Below are positions 8,613 through 17,806 of a stretch of DNA of 64,000 nt, in pieces (position 1 is the stretch's first letter; every line of letters begins with the position of its first letter). The stretch is from NCBI RefSeq assembly GCF_000020365.1, contig NC_012108.1:1054001-1118000 (forward strand), in the 5' to 3' direction. The notes under the pieces were generated by a model. It was given only the letters and a program-made list of their open reading frames with translations, was not told the DNA's origin and did not search any database. The translations under genes and the position numbers were made by a program. Source of the DNA: Desulforapulum autotrophicum HRM2 (GTDB lineage: Bacteria > Desulfobacterota > Desulfobacteria > Desulfobacterales > Desulfobacteraceae).

Positions 8613-9236
8613 ATGACCTATGATTGCACCGGGGTTATCCTGGCGGGGGGGGTGAATAAACGGCTCCCTGGAATAAAAAAAACCTTTCGTGAGATAAGGG
8701 GCCGGATGATCATGGAGGTCATTCATTCACTTTTTACCGATCTGTTTGACAGGGTGATCATTGTGGCAAATGATCCGGCGGCCTTTGGTGAATGGGATGC
8801 CACCATTGTGTCAGACATCTATCCCCATAGATGTCCCCTTGCCGGAATCCATGCAGGGCTCTTTTACGCATCCACTCCCAGGGTGTTTGTCTCTGCCTGT
8901 GACACCCCTTTCCTGGAAAGGCGTCTGGCCGAGTATATCCTCTCCCAGGCAGGTCCCGGCATTGACGTTGTGATCCCCGAGACAGATGCCGGACTTGAAC
9001 CCCTGTGCGCCACGTATTCAAAGCATTGTCTGCCGCTGATCGAAACAAACCTTAAAAATCATATCTTTAAGATCAATCGATTTTTTCGAGAAAAACGGGT
9101 CAGAAGGATTCCCATGGACAAGATACAGGCCATTGATCCTGAAATCGATTCGTTCTTTAACATTAACACGCCCGAGGACCTTGAACGGGCAAGGGCCATT
9201 GCTGTGAAAAAAGGAGAATTCAATGGATATAAATAA
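8613..9236 (+). CDS. mobA: MobA-like molybdenum cofactor guanylyltransferase
   Basis: The 207-residue protein has the nucleotidyltransferase start VILAGGVNKRLPGIKK (a variant of LAGGxxxRMGxxK), the middle PLAGIHAGL motif, and VSACDTPFL with the metal-binding Asp. MobA joins GMP to molybdopterin to make the bis-MGD cofactor used by DMSO-reductase-family enzymes such as formate dehydrogenases. It is divergent from pyrR across a ~150-bp gap. Its last 14 bp overlap moaE. The variant first loop is the only departure from the usual motif. Confidence 0.87.
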   Translation: MTYDCTGVILAGGVNKRLPGIKKTFREIRGRMIMEVIHSLFTDLFDRVIIVANDPAAFGEWDATIVSDIYPHRCPLAGIHAGLFYASTPRVFVSACDTPFLERRLAEYILSQAGPGIDVVIPETDAGLEPLCATYSKHCLPLIETNLKNHIFKINRFFREKRVRRIPMDKIQAIDPEIDSFFNINTPEDLERARAIAVKKGEFNGYK

Positions 9237-9582
9237 AATGTTTGAACAGGTAAAAGCCCTTCCTGATTACGACCAGGTGGGCATGATACTCTGCCACAAC
9301 GGTGTGGTTCGCAAAACCACCCGGGAAGGACAGGAGGTGACAGGTCTAAGGGTTAGCGTGGATCAGGAGGGCCTTGATTCCCTTGTAACGGCCCAGAAGA
9401 AAAAACAGGGCATTGTTGAGGTGCTGGTTGAGATTGCAGCAGATCAGGACCTTGCCGTTGGCCAGGATATCATGGCCATTGTGGTGGCAGGGGACATCAG
9501 GGAACGGGTGATCGAAACCCTCACAGATACCCTTGAACAGGTCAAGACAAAGATTACAAGCAAACAGCAGTTCTTCAAATAA
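9223..9582 (+). CDS. moaE: MoaE-like molybdopterin synthase large subunit
   Basis: The 119-residue product resembles short MoaE forms (GVVRKTTREGQEVTGL; VEVLVEIAADQDLAVGQDI; VVAGDIRERVIETL). MoaE with MoaD adds the dithiolene sulfurs to precursor Z. ATG 9223 lies in the end of mobA with GGAG just upstream, so translation is coupled. At 119 residues it is shorter than Escherichia coli MoaE (150). No moaD is present in this window. The TAA stop is the first three bases before a repeat element. Confidence 0.72.
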   Translation: MDINKMFEQVKALPDYDQVGMILCHNGVVRKTTREGQEVTGLRVSVDQEGLDSLVTAQKKKQGIVEVLVEIAADQDLAVGQDIMAIVVAGDIRERVIETLTDTLEQVKTKITSKQQFFK

Positions 9583-9848
9583 CCGGCACGGCCGGAGCGA
9601 GGTATGGCTCCGGCCTCAACGAATTTTGAAACACCTTCATTGGCAATGCTTTGGCGAGTGTTTCATATAACCGGCACGGCCGGAGCGTGGTATGGCTCCA
9701 GCCACAACGAACAATGAAACGCCCCTGTTTGCAATGCTTCGGTGAGTGTTTCTTATAAACCGGCACGGCCGGAGCGAAGTATCGGCTCTGGCCACAACGA
9801 ACAATGAAACGCCTCAGTTTGCAATGCATTGGTGGGCGTTTCATATAA
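9583..9848 (+). repeat. Three tandem copies of an ~88-bp two-hairpin intergenic repeat
   Basis: Units begin at 9583, 9671 and 9760 with CCGGCACGGCCGGAGC. Each has a first hairpin (GGCCGGAGC paired with GCTCCGGCC in unit 1) and a second built on GAAACRC and GYGTTTC arms around a CAATGC core, ending TTTCATATAA or TTTCTTATAA. The array starts immediately after the moaE stop and ends just before the moaC ribosome site. Related copies are at 13723, 38679 and 45291, and a weak one at 14848. Confidence 0.85.
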
Positions 9849-9863
9849 AAAAAAGGAAAATTG

Positions 9864-10355
9864 ATGACGGATTTTACCCATTTGGACGACCAGGGAAGGG
9901 TCAGGATGGTTGATGTGGCCGGCAAAGATGTGACACGACGGGTCGCCATTGCCCGGGGCAGGATCGACATGACCGCGGATACTCTGGATCGAATTTTCGG
10001 CCGGAACGTGAAAAAGGGAAATGTCCTTGAAGCCGCAAGAATCGCAGGGGTAATGGCTGCCAAGCGGACGGCAGACCTTATTCCCATGTGCCATCCGTTG
10101 AACCTTACCCATGTGCGGGTGGATTTCTTTCCAGACCCTGGGCACAACCGTATTGAAATTGAGGCTGAAGCCTCCCTTGCCGGCAGGACCGGGGTGGAGA
10201 TGGAGGCCCTGACCGCAGTATCTGTTGCCGCCCTGACCATCTATGACATGTGCAAATCCTATGACAAGGGCATGATCATTTCCGACATTCATCTCAAGAG
10301 TAAGACAGGGGGGAAGAGTGGCACCTTTTTGGCAGACAGGTATGGTCACCCATGA
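9864..10355 (+). CDS. moaC: Cyclic pyranopterin monophosphate synthase MoaC
   Basis: The 163-residue protein is a full-length Moa[19 protein letters not shown] near the start, the active-site [18 protein letters not shown], and [20 protein letters not shown] with KSYDKGM. It makes cyclic pyranopterin monophosphate from the MoaA product, the first committed molybdenum cofactor steps. I start at ATG 9864, 7 nt after AAAAGG, rather than the TTG at 9861. Its leader is the third unit of the ~88-bp repeat. The 3' end overlaps rmuC by 14 bp. Confidence 0.93.
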   Translation: MTDFTHLDDQGRVRMVDVAGKDVTRRVAIARGRIDMTADTLDRIFGRNVKKGNVLEAARIAGVMAAKRTADLIPMCHPLNLTHVRVDFFPDPGHNRIEIEAEASLAGRTGVEMEALTAVSVAALTIYDMCKSYDKGMIISDIHLKSKTGGKSGTFLADRYGHP

Positions 10356-11505
10356 GAACCTGATCTTCCTTGGCGCCGGTTTTCTTGTGGGGGTCGTGGT
10401 TTGCCTGGTTTTCCAGCGCCTGGGCCTCTCCATGGTGACCCGCCGTCTGGCAAGTATCTCAGCCCAGGCCCTCCAGGCCAATTCCACCCAGTTCCTTGAC
10501 CTTGCGGATCACTATTTTGCAGGTTATATCAAAGAAGCCAGAAAGGAGCTTGATATTAAGGGTGATGAGATGATCCGCAGCGTGGACCCCGTGCGCCAGG
10601 CCCTGGATCGTTATGAAAACCGCCTGGGTCAGATGGAGCTTGAGCGCGAAAGGGCCTTTGGTTCGTTGACGGCCCAGCTGGTGGAGATGGCAAGGACCCA
10701 GGAGAGTCTCCAGCGGGAGACCGGCAACCTTGTCAAATCGTTGCGCCTGCCCCATGTCCGGGGCCGATGGGGGGAGATCACCCTGAGAAAAGTGGCTGAA
10801 CTGGCCGGCATGGCTGAACAGTGTGATTTTACAGAACAGCTCCAGAAAGGGTCGGGCAAGGGTGCCCTTCGTCCGGACATGGTGGTTCATCTGCCCGGGG
10901 ATCGAAATATTGTGGTGGATTCCAAGGTGCCGCTTGCGGCCTATCTTGACGCCCTTGAATCCACGACAAAGGAGGCGCGCAAGGCCGGCCTGTTAAACCA
11001 TGCCCGCCAGGTCCTGGCCCACATCAACGCCCTTTCGGCCAAGGAATACTGGCGGCAATTTACACCTACACCCGAGTTTGTGGTGTTGTTTATACCCGGG
11101 GAAAACTTTTTCAGCGCAGCCCTTGCCCAGAAGCCCGATCTTATTGAGACCGCCATCCAGAAAGGGGTCATCCTGGCAACGCCTGCCACCCTGATTTCCC
11201 TGTTAAAATCGGTCTCCTACGGGTGGAGCCAGGCAAAGAGCCATGAAAATGCCAAGGAGATCACCCGGCTGGGGAGTGAGCTTTTCCAGCGGATCTCCCT
11301 GATGGCTGAATCCATGAACCTGCTGGGCAAGGATATAGAGCGGGCAGCTTCAACCTACAATAAAACCGTGGGGACCATTGAGCGACGGGTAATGGTTTCT
11401 GCCAAAAAATTATCAAACCTCGGCATTGCCGAGGATAGAAATATCCCCGAGGTCCATTCGGTGACCACGGGCATTCGAAACATGGCAGTTGAGGAGAAAC
11501 AATAA
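10342..11505 (+). CDS. rmuC: DNA recombination protein RmuC homologue
   Basis: The 387-residue protein has an N-terminal membrane segment ([18 protein letters not shown]), a coiled-coil region (about 40-130) and the RmuC core: [35 protein letters not shown], and [12 protein letters not shown]. RmuC limits inversions at short inverted repeats and is viewed as a nuclease-like protein. The GTG at 10318 would add eight residues inside moaC; ATG 10342 is preferred. The next gene starts 2 bp later, suggesting one transcript with mltA. Confidence 0.88.
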   Translation: MVTHENLIFLGAGFLVGVVVCLVFQRLGLSMVTRRLASISAQALQANSTQFLDLADHYFAGYIKEARKELDIKGDEMIRSVDPVRQALDRYENRLGQMELERERAFGSLTAQLVEMARTQESLQRETGNLVKSLRLPHVRGRWGEITLRKVAELAGMAEQCDFTEQLQKGSGKGALRPDMVVHLPGDRNIVVDSKVPLAAYLDALESTTKEARKAGLLNHARQVLAHINALSAKEYWRQFTPTPEFVVLFIPGENFFSAALAQKPDLIETAIQKGVILATPATLISLLKSVSYGWSQAKSHENAKEITRLGSELFQRISLMAESMNLLGKDIERAASTYNKTVGTIERRVMVSAKKLSNLGIAEDRNIPEVHSVTTGIRNMAVEEKQ

Positions 11506-11507
11506 AA

Positions 11508-12767
11508 ATGGAAGTGTTCAGAACAGGGGCTGGGTCCATGGAACGACCTGGGCAAATAAGCGGCAGGTCAGTGTGGCTGGTTGTCGGGTTAGCCATGTTT
11601 ACCATGGCACTATCCTTTTTTCCAGCGTGCGGGCCCAAACCACCCGTCCCGGTAACACAGTACACCAGCCTTGAACCCCTTGCCTTGAAGGATTATCCTG
11701 ATTTTTCCGACACCCTTGGAAAGGAGGGTCTTGAACGCGCTCTTCAGGCCAGCCTTGTCTATTTTAACCGGATCCCCGATTCCAGGTCTTTTCAATTCGG
11801 ACCTGATGTGTTCGATGTCGTTCATCTCAGGCAGTCTGTCCAGCGATTCCTTGAATTTTTTGCAACCGGTCCGGATACTGATGCCCTGAACCGGTTCATT
11901 CGGGACAATTATCGGGTCTATGGCTCAAGGGCGAATATGGAAAAAGGTGTCCTTTTTACCGGATATTACGAACCGTCAATGGCGGCAAGCCTTGTCCGGG
12001 ATAAAGACTACCAATACCCCCTGTTTTCCGTGCCCGACGATCTTTTGACCATTGACCTTGCTGCATTTTCCGATCGTTTCAAGGGTTTTTCAAAGCTGAC
12101 GGCAAGGGTCGACAACCATCGGGTCGTTCCCTATTATACCCGCCAGGAGATCAACGGGATTAAAGATTTTGAACTGCGGGCCAAACCCCTTGCCTGGGTT
12201 AAAGACCGCACGGATCGGTTTTTCCTTGAAATCCAGGGGTCTGGACGGCTTTTTCTCAAGCAGGGCGGTGAGATGAATGTCCACTACAGCACCAAAAACG
12301 GGCATCCCTATAAGGCTGTGGGACGCTATCTTATTGACCAGGGCGAAATTGCCCGGGAGGATATGTCAATGCAGGCCATCAGGCGTTGGATTGAGAACAA
12401 TCCTTCACGCCAGGATGCGCTTTTCAACTATAACCCCAGCTTTGTCTTTTTCCAGCAGGAGCAGGGTGGCCCCTTTGGCAGTATCAATGTTGAACTGACC
12501 CCCCTACGTTCCATTGCAACGGACCGGACGCTTTTTCCCAAGGGTGCTGTCTGTTTTATTCAAACAAAAATCCCAGACCCGGATACGCTTGAACAGCCCG
12601 AGTCATGGCAATCTTTTTCCGGTTTTGTTATGAACCAGGATACGGGCGGAGCCATAAAAGGAGCCGGCCGCTGCGACCTGTTTTACGGTAACGGCAGGTA
12701 TGCCGAGTTTGGTGCCGGGCACATGAAGCACCCGGGCAATTTGTTCTTTCTGGTATTAAAGCCTTGA
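11508..12767 (+). CDS. mltA: MltA-type membrane-bound lytic murein transglycosylase lipoprotein
   Basis: The 419-residue protein has a hydrophobic signal (about 22-38) ending at FFPACGPK, a plausible though imperfect lipobox, then the MltA barrel (VLFTGYYEPSM; PLAWVKDRTDRFFLEIQGSG) and the 3D domain at the end (GFVMNQDTGGAIKGAGRCDLF with the Asp-rich catalytic region, then FGAGHMKHPG). It would cleave murein glycan strands to 1,6-anhydro ends, anchored in the outer membrane. The start could also be ATG 11538. It lies 2 bp after rmuC. Confidence 0.87.
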   Translation: MEVFRTGAGSMERPGQISGRSVWLVVGLAMFTMALSFFPACGPKPPVPVTQYTSLEPLALKDYPDFSDTLGKEGLERALQASLVYFNRIPDSRSFQFGPDVFDVVHLRQSVQRFLEFFATGPDTDALNRFIRDNYRVYGSRANMEKGVLFTGYYEPSMAASLVRDKDYQYPLFSVPDDLLTIDLAAFSDRFKGFSKLTARVDNHRVVPYYTRQEINGIKDFELRAKPLAWVKDRTDRFFLEIQGSGRLFLKQGGEMNVHYSTKNGHPYKAVGRYLIDQGEIAREDMSMQAIRRWIENNPSRQDALFNYNPSFVFFQQEQGGPFGSINVELTPLRSIATDRTLFPKGAVCFIQTKIPDPDTLEQPESWQSFSGFVMNQDTGGAIKGAGRCDLFYGNGRYAEFGAGHMKHPGNLFFLVLKP

Positions 12768-12844
12768 ATTTTCCTTGCAAATCCCCTGTTTGTCGAATAA
12801 TGTTGACAGATAATTCGGACCAGGTTGAGGAGGCTTGTTGACCC

Positions 12845-13213
12845 ATGATTCCGGGATTTGAAGCCATTGTTGAACAAAGAATCAAACAGGCACAGGAAAA
12901 CGGGGAGCTGGATAACCTGCCCGGGCAGGGGCAGCCGTTGCCCAATGAGGAGATTGATTTCTCAAACGAGCTGAGGCTTGCCCACAAGATATTGAAGAAT
13001 GCTGGTTTTCTTCCCCCTGAGGTGGAACTCAGACGAGATATCTCCGCCATGGAACAGCTCCTTGATGCCGTTGAACCAGGCAGTGGTGAACAGGAGCGTA
13101 TCCGAAAAAAACTGAACCTTCTCATGACCCGGCTGGGCATGACTAAAACTACCAGGAAAACAATTTCAATTCCTGCTGAATACAGGAACTCCATTATAAA
13201 CAGGATGTCGTAA
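12845..13213 (+). CDS. DUF1992 (DnaJC28-like) protein
   Basis: The 122-residue protein matches the DUF1992 family: an N-terminal helix IPGFEAIVEQRIKQAQENG followed by the signature GELDNLPGQGQPLP, then LRLAHKILKNAGFLPPEVEL. The family is also found in the human DnaJ protein DNAJC28. Its role in bacteria is unknown. It is followed 5 bp later by the SHOCT-domain gene. Confidence 0.85.
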   Translation: MIPGFEAIVEQRIKQAQENGELDNLPGQGQPLPNEEIDFSNELRLAHKILKNAGFLPPEVELRRDISAMEQLLDAVEPGSGEQERIRKKLNLLMTRLGMTKTTRKTISIPAEYRNSIINRMS

Positions 13214-13218
13214 ATTCC

Positions 13219-13722
13219 ATGAAATTTAAAAATAAAGATAAAGAGGGGATTTTTAAAAGTCTCTTTGCCGCCTATTTTGTTCTTCTTCTCCATGTGTTTC
13301 TTCTTGCCGGAACGGGCATCACAGTTGTCCTGTTCCGGGGGGTGTACCACTATCTTCCCTGGATCATGGCAGGTCTGGCTGTGCTCATCCTTGCTCTGTT
13401 CTGGATTTTTTATCTTCGGATGAAAAAGAGCAGCCGGGAGATTAAGGATGTGCTCTCCTTTCCCGAGTTCAGGGGCAGGGCTGTAGAAATAAAACTTCTG
13501 GGGGGAATGGCCACTTTTTCCATTGGGGAATCCAAGGGCATCAACACCCCCCTCCTTGGCCAGGACGGCTTCCAGGGCGATGGTGGCGGTGGGCAATTAA
13601 AGCTTGCAGCCCCGGAAGAGGGAATAGAGCAGCGGCTTGCAGATCTTGCCAGGCTCTATGAGGACGAGCTGATCACCAAGGAGGAGTTTGACATTGCCAA
13701 GCGGCGAATCCTTCTTGATTAA
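13219..13722 (+). CDS. Two-helix membrane protein with C-terminal SHOCT domain
   Basis: The 167-residue protein has two membrane segments (about 15-38 and 45-67) and a soluble tail. It ends in a SHOCT motif (IEQRLADLARLYEDELITKEEFDIAKRRIL, described in part), a short oligomerisation module. Its function is unknown. It is close behind the DUF1992 gene. Its TAA stop runs straight into an ~88-bp intergenic repeat. Confidence 0.72.
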   Translation: MKFKNKDKEGIFKSLFAAYFVLLLHVFLLAGTGITVVLFRGVYHYLPWIMAGLAVLILALFWIFYLRMKKSSREIKDVLSFPEFRGRAVEIKLLGGMATFSIGESKGINTPLLGQDGFQGDGGGGQLKLAAPEEGIEQRLADLARLYEDELITKEEFDIAKRRILLD

Positions 13723-13810
13723 CCGGCATGGCCGGCCCATGGTTCTATTCTGATTACAACGAATGATACACGCCTCTGGTTGTAATGGGTCGGGGAACGT
13801 TTCATAAAAT
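13723..13810 (+). repeat. ~88-bp two-hairpin intergenic repeat, single copy
   Basis: It starts with CCGGCATGGCCGG directly after the TAA of the SHOCT gene, contains AACGAATGATACACGCC and ends GAACGTTTCATAAA, about 65 bp before ddl. It has the same order of parts as the 9583 array, with the first hairpin degraded. Confidence 0.7.
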
Positions 13811-13875
13811 TTGAGAAAATAAATTTAACCCATGGGGACAGGCGGCAACCTTGTCCCAAATACAGGGGGGGAAAT

Positions 13876-14805
13876 ATGGTAAAAATAAAACTGGCATTGT
13901 TGTCTGGCGGCATTTCGTCGGAACGGGAGGTTTCCCTGAACGGCGGGTTTCAGGTGTATGAAGCACTGGACAAGGAACGATACGACATTGTTCGATACGA
14001 TCCTGCCACGGACCTGGCAACCCTTGTGAACGATGCTGAAACCATTGATGTGGCGCTGTTGATTCTCCACGGCCCCTTTGGTGAGGACGGCACGGTTCAG
14101 GGACTTCTGGATCTTCTGGATATTCCCTACCAGGGGGCCGGTGTGCTTGGCAGTGCTATTGCCATGAACAAGCTTGTATCAAAACGGCTTTACCTGCAGG
14201 CCGGAATTCCAACGCCGGAATTCCTTAGTTTTTCAAGGACGGATAAGGTGGATCTCCATGCCTGTGTAGAACGGCTGGGCCTGCCCATTGTGGTCAAACC
14301 CGTATCTGCCGGCTCAAGCGTGGGTATGAGTATTGTCAAGCAGGAGAAGAATCTTGGGGCTGCATTGGAAAAGGGTTTTGAACAGGATGAAGCTGTTCTG
14401 CTCGAGGCCTATGTTAAGGGGCTCGAACTCACCTGCGCTGTGGTCGGTAACCAGGAGATCGAGGCCATGCCTGTGATTGAGATTCTTCCCGGGGAAGGCC
14501 ATGAATTCTTTGACTATGATGCCAAGTATGTTGCCGGTCGTACCCAGGAGATCTGTCCGGCAAGGATCGAAGAATCGGTTCGAAAGACGGTCCAGGCCCA
14601 TGCCATTGAGGCCCACAAGGCTCTTTTCTTGAAGGGCTACAGCCGAACGGATATGATTCTTTCAGACAGGGGGGTAACGGTTCTGGAGACCAATACCATT
14701 CCAGGGATGACTGAAACCAGTCTTCTTCCCCGGGCGGCAAAGGTTGCGGGATATTCGTTCTCCCAGCTGCTTGACCGACTGATCGAGCTTGCCATGGAAA
14801 AATGA
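13876..14805 (+). CDS. ddl: D-alanine--D-alanine ligase
   Basis: The 309-residue protein is a full Ddl: LSGGISSEREVSLNGG (N-terminal), HGPFGEDGTVQGLLDLL, PIVVKPVSAGSSVGMSIV (ATP-grasp loop), and VLETNTIPGMTETSLLPRAA. It joins two D-alanines for peptidoglycan precursor synthesis in the cytoplasm. ATG 13876 has a run of seven G just upstream. It stands alone rather than in a mur cluster, between two repeat-bearing gaps. Confidence 0.95.
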   Translation: MVKIKLALLSGGISSEREVSLNGGFQVYEALDKERYDIVRYDPATDLATLVNDAETIDVALLILHGPFGEDGTVQGLLDLLDIPYQGAGVLGSAIAMNKLVSKRLYLQAGIPTPEFLSFSRTDKVDLHACVERLGLPIVVKPVSAGSSVGMSIVKQEKNLGAALEKGFEQDEAVLLEAYVKGLELTCAVVGNQEIEAMPVIEILPGEGHEFFDYDAKYVAGRTQEICPARIEESVRKTVQAHAIEAHKALFLKGYSRTDMILSDRGVTVLETNTIPGMTETSLLPRAAKVAGYSFSQLLDRLIELAMEK

Positions 14806-14847
14806 CGGCCGTTTAAACCGTGTCTCAGATCTGTAACCTTGAGTCAT

Positions 14848-14920
14848 AACCGGCCCCGCCGGAATGAGGCAGCCAATAATGAAATTTTTGCCGATTGAAA
14901 TGTATTGGCAGGACTTTTTT
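14848..14920 (+). repeat. Degenerate copy of the ~88-bp intergenic repeat (possible)
   Basis: ATAACCGGCCCCGCCGGAATGA resembles the repeat start in part (ATAACCGGC then GCCGGA), and it lies in the same kind of site, between a stop and the next ribosome site. The second half is not clearly alike, so the assignment is tentative. Confidence 0.35.
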
Positions 14921-14949
14921 AAAACAAAAGAATGGAGAGATAAACGATA

Positions 14950-16713
14950 ATGAAGATTCTTGTTGTGGGAAGCGGTGGCAGGGAGCATGCCCTGACCTGG
15001 AAGATTTCCCAGAGTACCATGGTGGATAAGATTTATTGCGCTCCCGGCAATGCAGGTACAACCCAGTACGCGGAAAACCTTGCCATCAAAGCCGACGATA
15101 TCGAGGCCCTGGGTCTGTTTGCAAAGGAAAACGGGGTAGACCTCACCGTTGTCGGGCCGGAAGTCCCCCTTTCCATGGGTATTGTGGATCATTTTGAATC
15201 CATGGGGCTCAGGGCCTTTGGACCCAATAAAAAGGCGGCCCAGCTTGAGGCAAGCAAGATTTTTGCCAAGAACCTCATGAATAAATACAATATTCCCACG
15301 GCCCAGGGACGGTCGTTCAACAACATTGACAAGGCAAAGAATTATGTCAAGCAGATTGGCGCGCCCGTTGTGGTCAAGGCCGACGGGCTTGCAGCAGGCA
15401 AGGGGGTGTTTGTCTGTGCCACAGAGGCCGAGGCCAACCAGGCCCTGGATTCCCTGATCAACGAGAATCTTTTTGGGGATGCCGGTACCCTCGTGGTTGT
15501 GGAAGAGTGCCTCCAGGGTGAAGAAGCTTCTTTTATCGCCCTTACCGATGGAAAGACTGTTCTTGCCCTTCCCTCATCCCAGGACCATAAACGTATCTTT
15601 GACAATGACGAGGGACCGAACACCGGCGGAATGGGGGCCTATTCCCCGGCTCCGGTGCTTGATTTCATGCTCCGGCAGAAAGCCATGGACGAGGTGATGG
15701 TCCCGGCCGTACAGGGGATGGCTGCTGAAGGGTGTCTGTTTAAGGGCGTCCTCTATGCCGGCCTCATGATCCATAAGGATCAGATCAAGGTCCTTGAATT
15801 TAATGCAAGAATGGGTGACCCTGAAACCCAGCCCATCCTCATGCGACTCAAGAGTGATCTGGTGCCTTTGATGGAGGCCTGCGTGGATGGCGGTCTTGAT
15901 CGCTACAAGGCAGAAATTGATCCCAGAAGCACCCTCTGTGTTGTCATGGCAGCCCAGGGGTATCCCGGCGACTATGGAAAGGGAGGCGTGATTACCGGCA
16001 TTGATCAGGCTGAAACGGCTGACACCAAGGTCTTCCATGCCGGAACCGCTTTAAAGGGCAAGGATGTGGTTGCAGCAGGGGGCAGGGTACTTGGGGTGAC
16101 CGCCCTTGGTGACACCGTGCACCAGGCACAGGAACGCGCCTATGCCGCCTGTGCAAAGATCAGCTGGGATGCTGCTTTTTATCGAAAAGACATCGGAGCC
16201 AAGGCCATTGCCCGTCTTGCCATCAAGCCCAGGGTGGGTGTGATCATGGGCAGCGCCTCTGATCTTTCCGTAATGGAGGGCACCCTGAATATTTTAAAAA
16301 AACTGGAAATCCCCTATGAGGTGACCATTGCTTCTGCCCATAGAACCCCGGCTAGAGCCGAGGCCTTTGCCGCAACGGCAAGGGAAAGGGGAATATCCGT
16401 CATCATTGCCGGTGCCGGCCATGCGGCCCATCTTGCAGGTGCCATGGCTGCCCATACCACCCTGCCCGTGCTCGGGGTTCCCATTGATTCTTCAGCGCTC
16501 ATGGGCCTTGATTCCCTGCTTTCAACGGTGCAGATGCCTCCTGGCGTTCCCGTGGCAACCCTGGCCGTTGGAAAGCCCGGTGCCGTAAATGCAGGCGTTC
16601 TTGCGGCCCAGATTCTCGGGGTCTCAGATCCTGAAATTGCCGAAAAGCTTGCGCAGTATAAACAGGTAATGGCCGCCAAGGTTGATAACTCCGCCGATGA
16701 TCTTGCCCTGTGA
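14950..16713 (+). CDS. purD: PurD-PurE fusion: phosphoribosylamine-glycine ligase plus N5-CAIR mutase
   Basis: Residues 1-~425 are a complete PurD (KILVVGSGGREHALTWK start; VVVKADGLAAGKGVFV ATP-grasp loop; EFNARMGDPETQP). From residue 428 (DNA 16231) a complete ~160-residue PurE follows (VGVIMGSASDLSVME; IASAHRTPARAE; IIAGAGHAAHLAG). PurD makes glycinamide ribonucleotide; PurE moves the carboxyl group of N5-CAIR to give CAIR, later in the same purine pathway. The linker (KDIGAKAIARLAIKP) is only about 15 residues. Both halves keep their key motifs, so both should be active. No frameshift is involved. The next gene overlaps its end by 17 bp. Confidence 0.93.
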   Translation: MKILVVGSGGREHALTWKISQSTMVDKIYCAPGNAGTTQYAENLAIKADDIEALGLFAKENGVDLTVVGPEVPLSMGIVDHFESMGLRAFGPNKKAAQLEASKIFAKNLMNKYNIPTAQGRSFNNIDKAKNYVKQIGAPVVVKADGLAAGKGVFVCATEAEANQALDSLINENLFGDAGTLVVVEECLQGEEASFIALTDGKTVLALPSSQDHKRIFDNDEGPNTGGMGAYSPAPVLDFMLRQKAMDEVMVPAVQGMAAEGCLFKGVLYAGLMIHKDQIKVLEFNARMGDPETQPILMRLKSDLVPLMEACVDGGLDRYKAEIDPRSTLCVVMAAQGYPGDYGKGGVITGIDQAETADTKVFHAGTALKGKDVVAAGGRVLGVTALGDTVHQAQERAYAACAKISWDAAFYRKDIGAKAIARLAIKPRVGVIMGSASDLSVMEGTLNILKKLEIPYEVTIASAHRTPARAEAFAATARERGISVIIAGAGHAAHLAGAMAAHTTLPVLGVPIDSSALMGLDSLLSTVQMPPGVPVATLAVGKPGAVNAGVLAAQILGVSDPEIAEKLAQYKQVMAAKVDNSADDLAL

Positions 16714-17371
16714 TCAAACCGTTCTGGATGTTGATCCCCTTGAACCCCAAGGGGATTTCATCTCAAGGGCCTGTGATATCCTTAGGGCTGGAGGGATTGT
16801 CATCTTTCCGGCAAAATGCCTTTACGGCATTGCTGTGGACGCCTTTAATCCTGAAGCCATCTCCCGGGTTTTCGGGATAAAGCAACGCCCCCGGAAGAAC
16901 CCCATTCTGGTGCTTATCAATGACCGATCTGATCTGGAAGGTCTGGTGAAAAAGGTGCCAAAAACGGCCCGGATCCTCATGGACCGATTCTGGCCAGGGG
17001 ATATCACCATTGTGTTTGAGGCCCTTGATCGCTTGCCCGGCATTCTCACCGCCCATACGGGAAAGATCGGTATCCGCATGCCCCAGCACCCGGTTGCAAA
17101 GGCTTTGACCCGGGGATTGGGAAAGCCCATCACCGGCACCAGTGCCAACCTTTCGGGAGCAGAAGGGATCAGCCGCATCCAGGACCTGCCCCCGGTCCTG
17201 GTTGACCGGGTCGACCTTATCCTGGATGCAGGCCGGTTAAAGGGGGGCAAGGGGTCCACCGTGGTTGATGTCACAGGCCAGCAGGTACTGGTATTGCGGG
17301 AAGGAGAGATCCCCGGTGCAGAGATCCATGGGGTTTTGGAAAATTGCAAATTAAAAATAAAGGAAGATTGA
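16697..17371 (+). CDS. Sua5/YciO/YrdC (TsaC-like) threonylcarbamoyl-AMP synthase
   Basis: The 224-residue product has the YrdC fold: GGIVIFPAKCLYGIAVDAFN, VFGIKQRPRKNPILVLI (the KxR nucleotide-binding motif), and GKPITGTSANLSG near the end. It would make threonylcarbamoyl-AMP for t6A37 in tRNA, though YciO relatives share the fold. I start at ATG 16697, within the end of the purDE gene, rather than the TTG at 16682. Its end abuts the next small gene by 2 bp, so these three genes may form one transcript. Confidence 0.85.
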   Translation: MILPCDQTVLDVDPLEPQGDFISRACDILRAGGIVIFPAKCLYGIAVDAFNPEAISRVFGIKQRPRKNPILVLINDRSDLEGLVKKVPKTARILMDRFWPGDITIVFEALDRLPGILTAHTGKIGIRMPQHPVAKALTRGLGKPITGTSANLSGAEGISRIQDLPPVLVDRVDLILDAGRLKGGKGSTVVDVTGQQVLVLREGEIPGAEIHGVLENCKLKIKED

Positions 17372-17373
17372 AA

Positions 17374-17790
17374 ATGTCAAATACCCGGCAACAGGATCCG
17401 GATAGTGGCGGGGAGGAAATTCCCGACAGTGTGAAGAGTCGGATGAAACAACGCATCCTCAAATATGTTGAAATAAATTTTGCCGGTCGATACACAAGGC
17501 TTGATATCCGATTTCACGATAAATTTTGTTATGTTGATGCCTATGACGAACCGGATGTTATTGAAGATTGGCCTGCTAATTTTTCAGAAACCAGGGAAGA
17601 GCATATTGAACGTATGAGAAATACCCCGATTTATCTATTTCGGCTTCGCTACTTTGGAGATGAAGAACAATGGGGGATTGCCTTTTACAGCTACGCCAAT
17701 AATGCGTATGAAACATCCATGTTTCCAGATGGAAAATTTTTCGGCACACCGGAACTGGCAGTTAAAACATCTGCCGGTTTCCACCTGTAA
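17374..17790 (+). CDS. Conserved hypothetical protein, 138 aa
   Basis: ATG 17374 follows AAGGA; a TTG at 17344 lies inside the previous gene. The protein is soluble, with YTRLDIRFHDKFCYVDAYDEPD and LFRLRYFGDEEQWGIAFYSYA. This pattern occurs in a widespread uncharacterised family of ~130-residue bacterial proteins, for which I know no function. It is 2 bp after the YrdC gene and is the last gene before the tRNA. Confidence 0.7.
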   Translation: MSNTRQQDPDSGGEEIPDSVKSRMKQRILKYVEINFAGRYTRLDIRFHDKFCYVDAYDEPDVIEDWPANFSETREEHIERMRNTPIYLFRLRYFGDEEQWGIAFYSYANNAYETSMFPDGKFFGTPELAVKTSAGFHL

Positions 17791-17806
17791 TCATCTAAAA
17801 ACGTCA

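Noticed and set aside
9583-9848. Tandem units near moaE read as a CRISPR
   Set aside because: Units are similar over their full ~88 bp and single copies occur elsewhere; it is a dispersed intergenic repeat.
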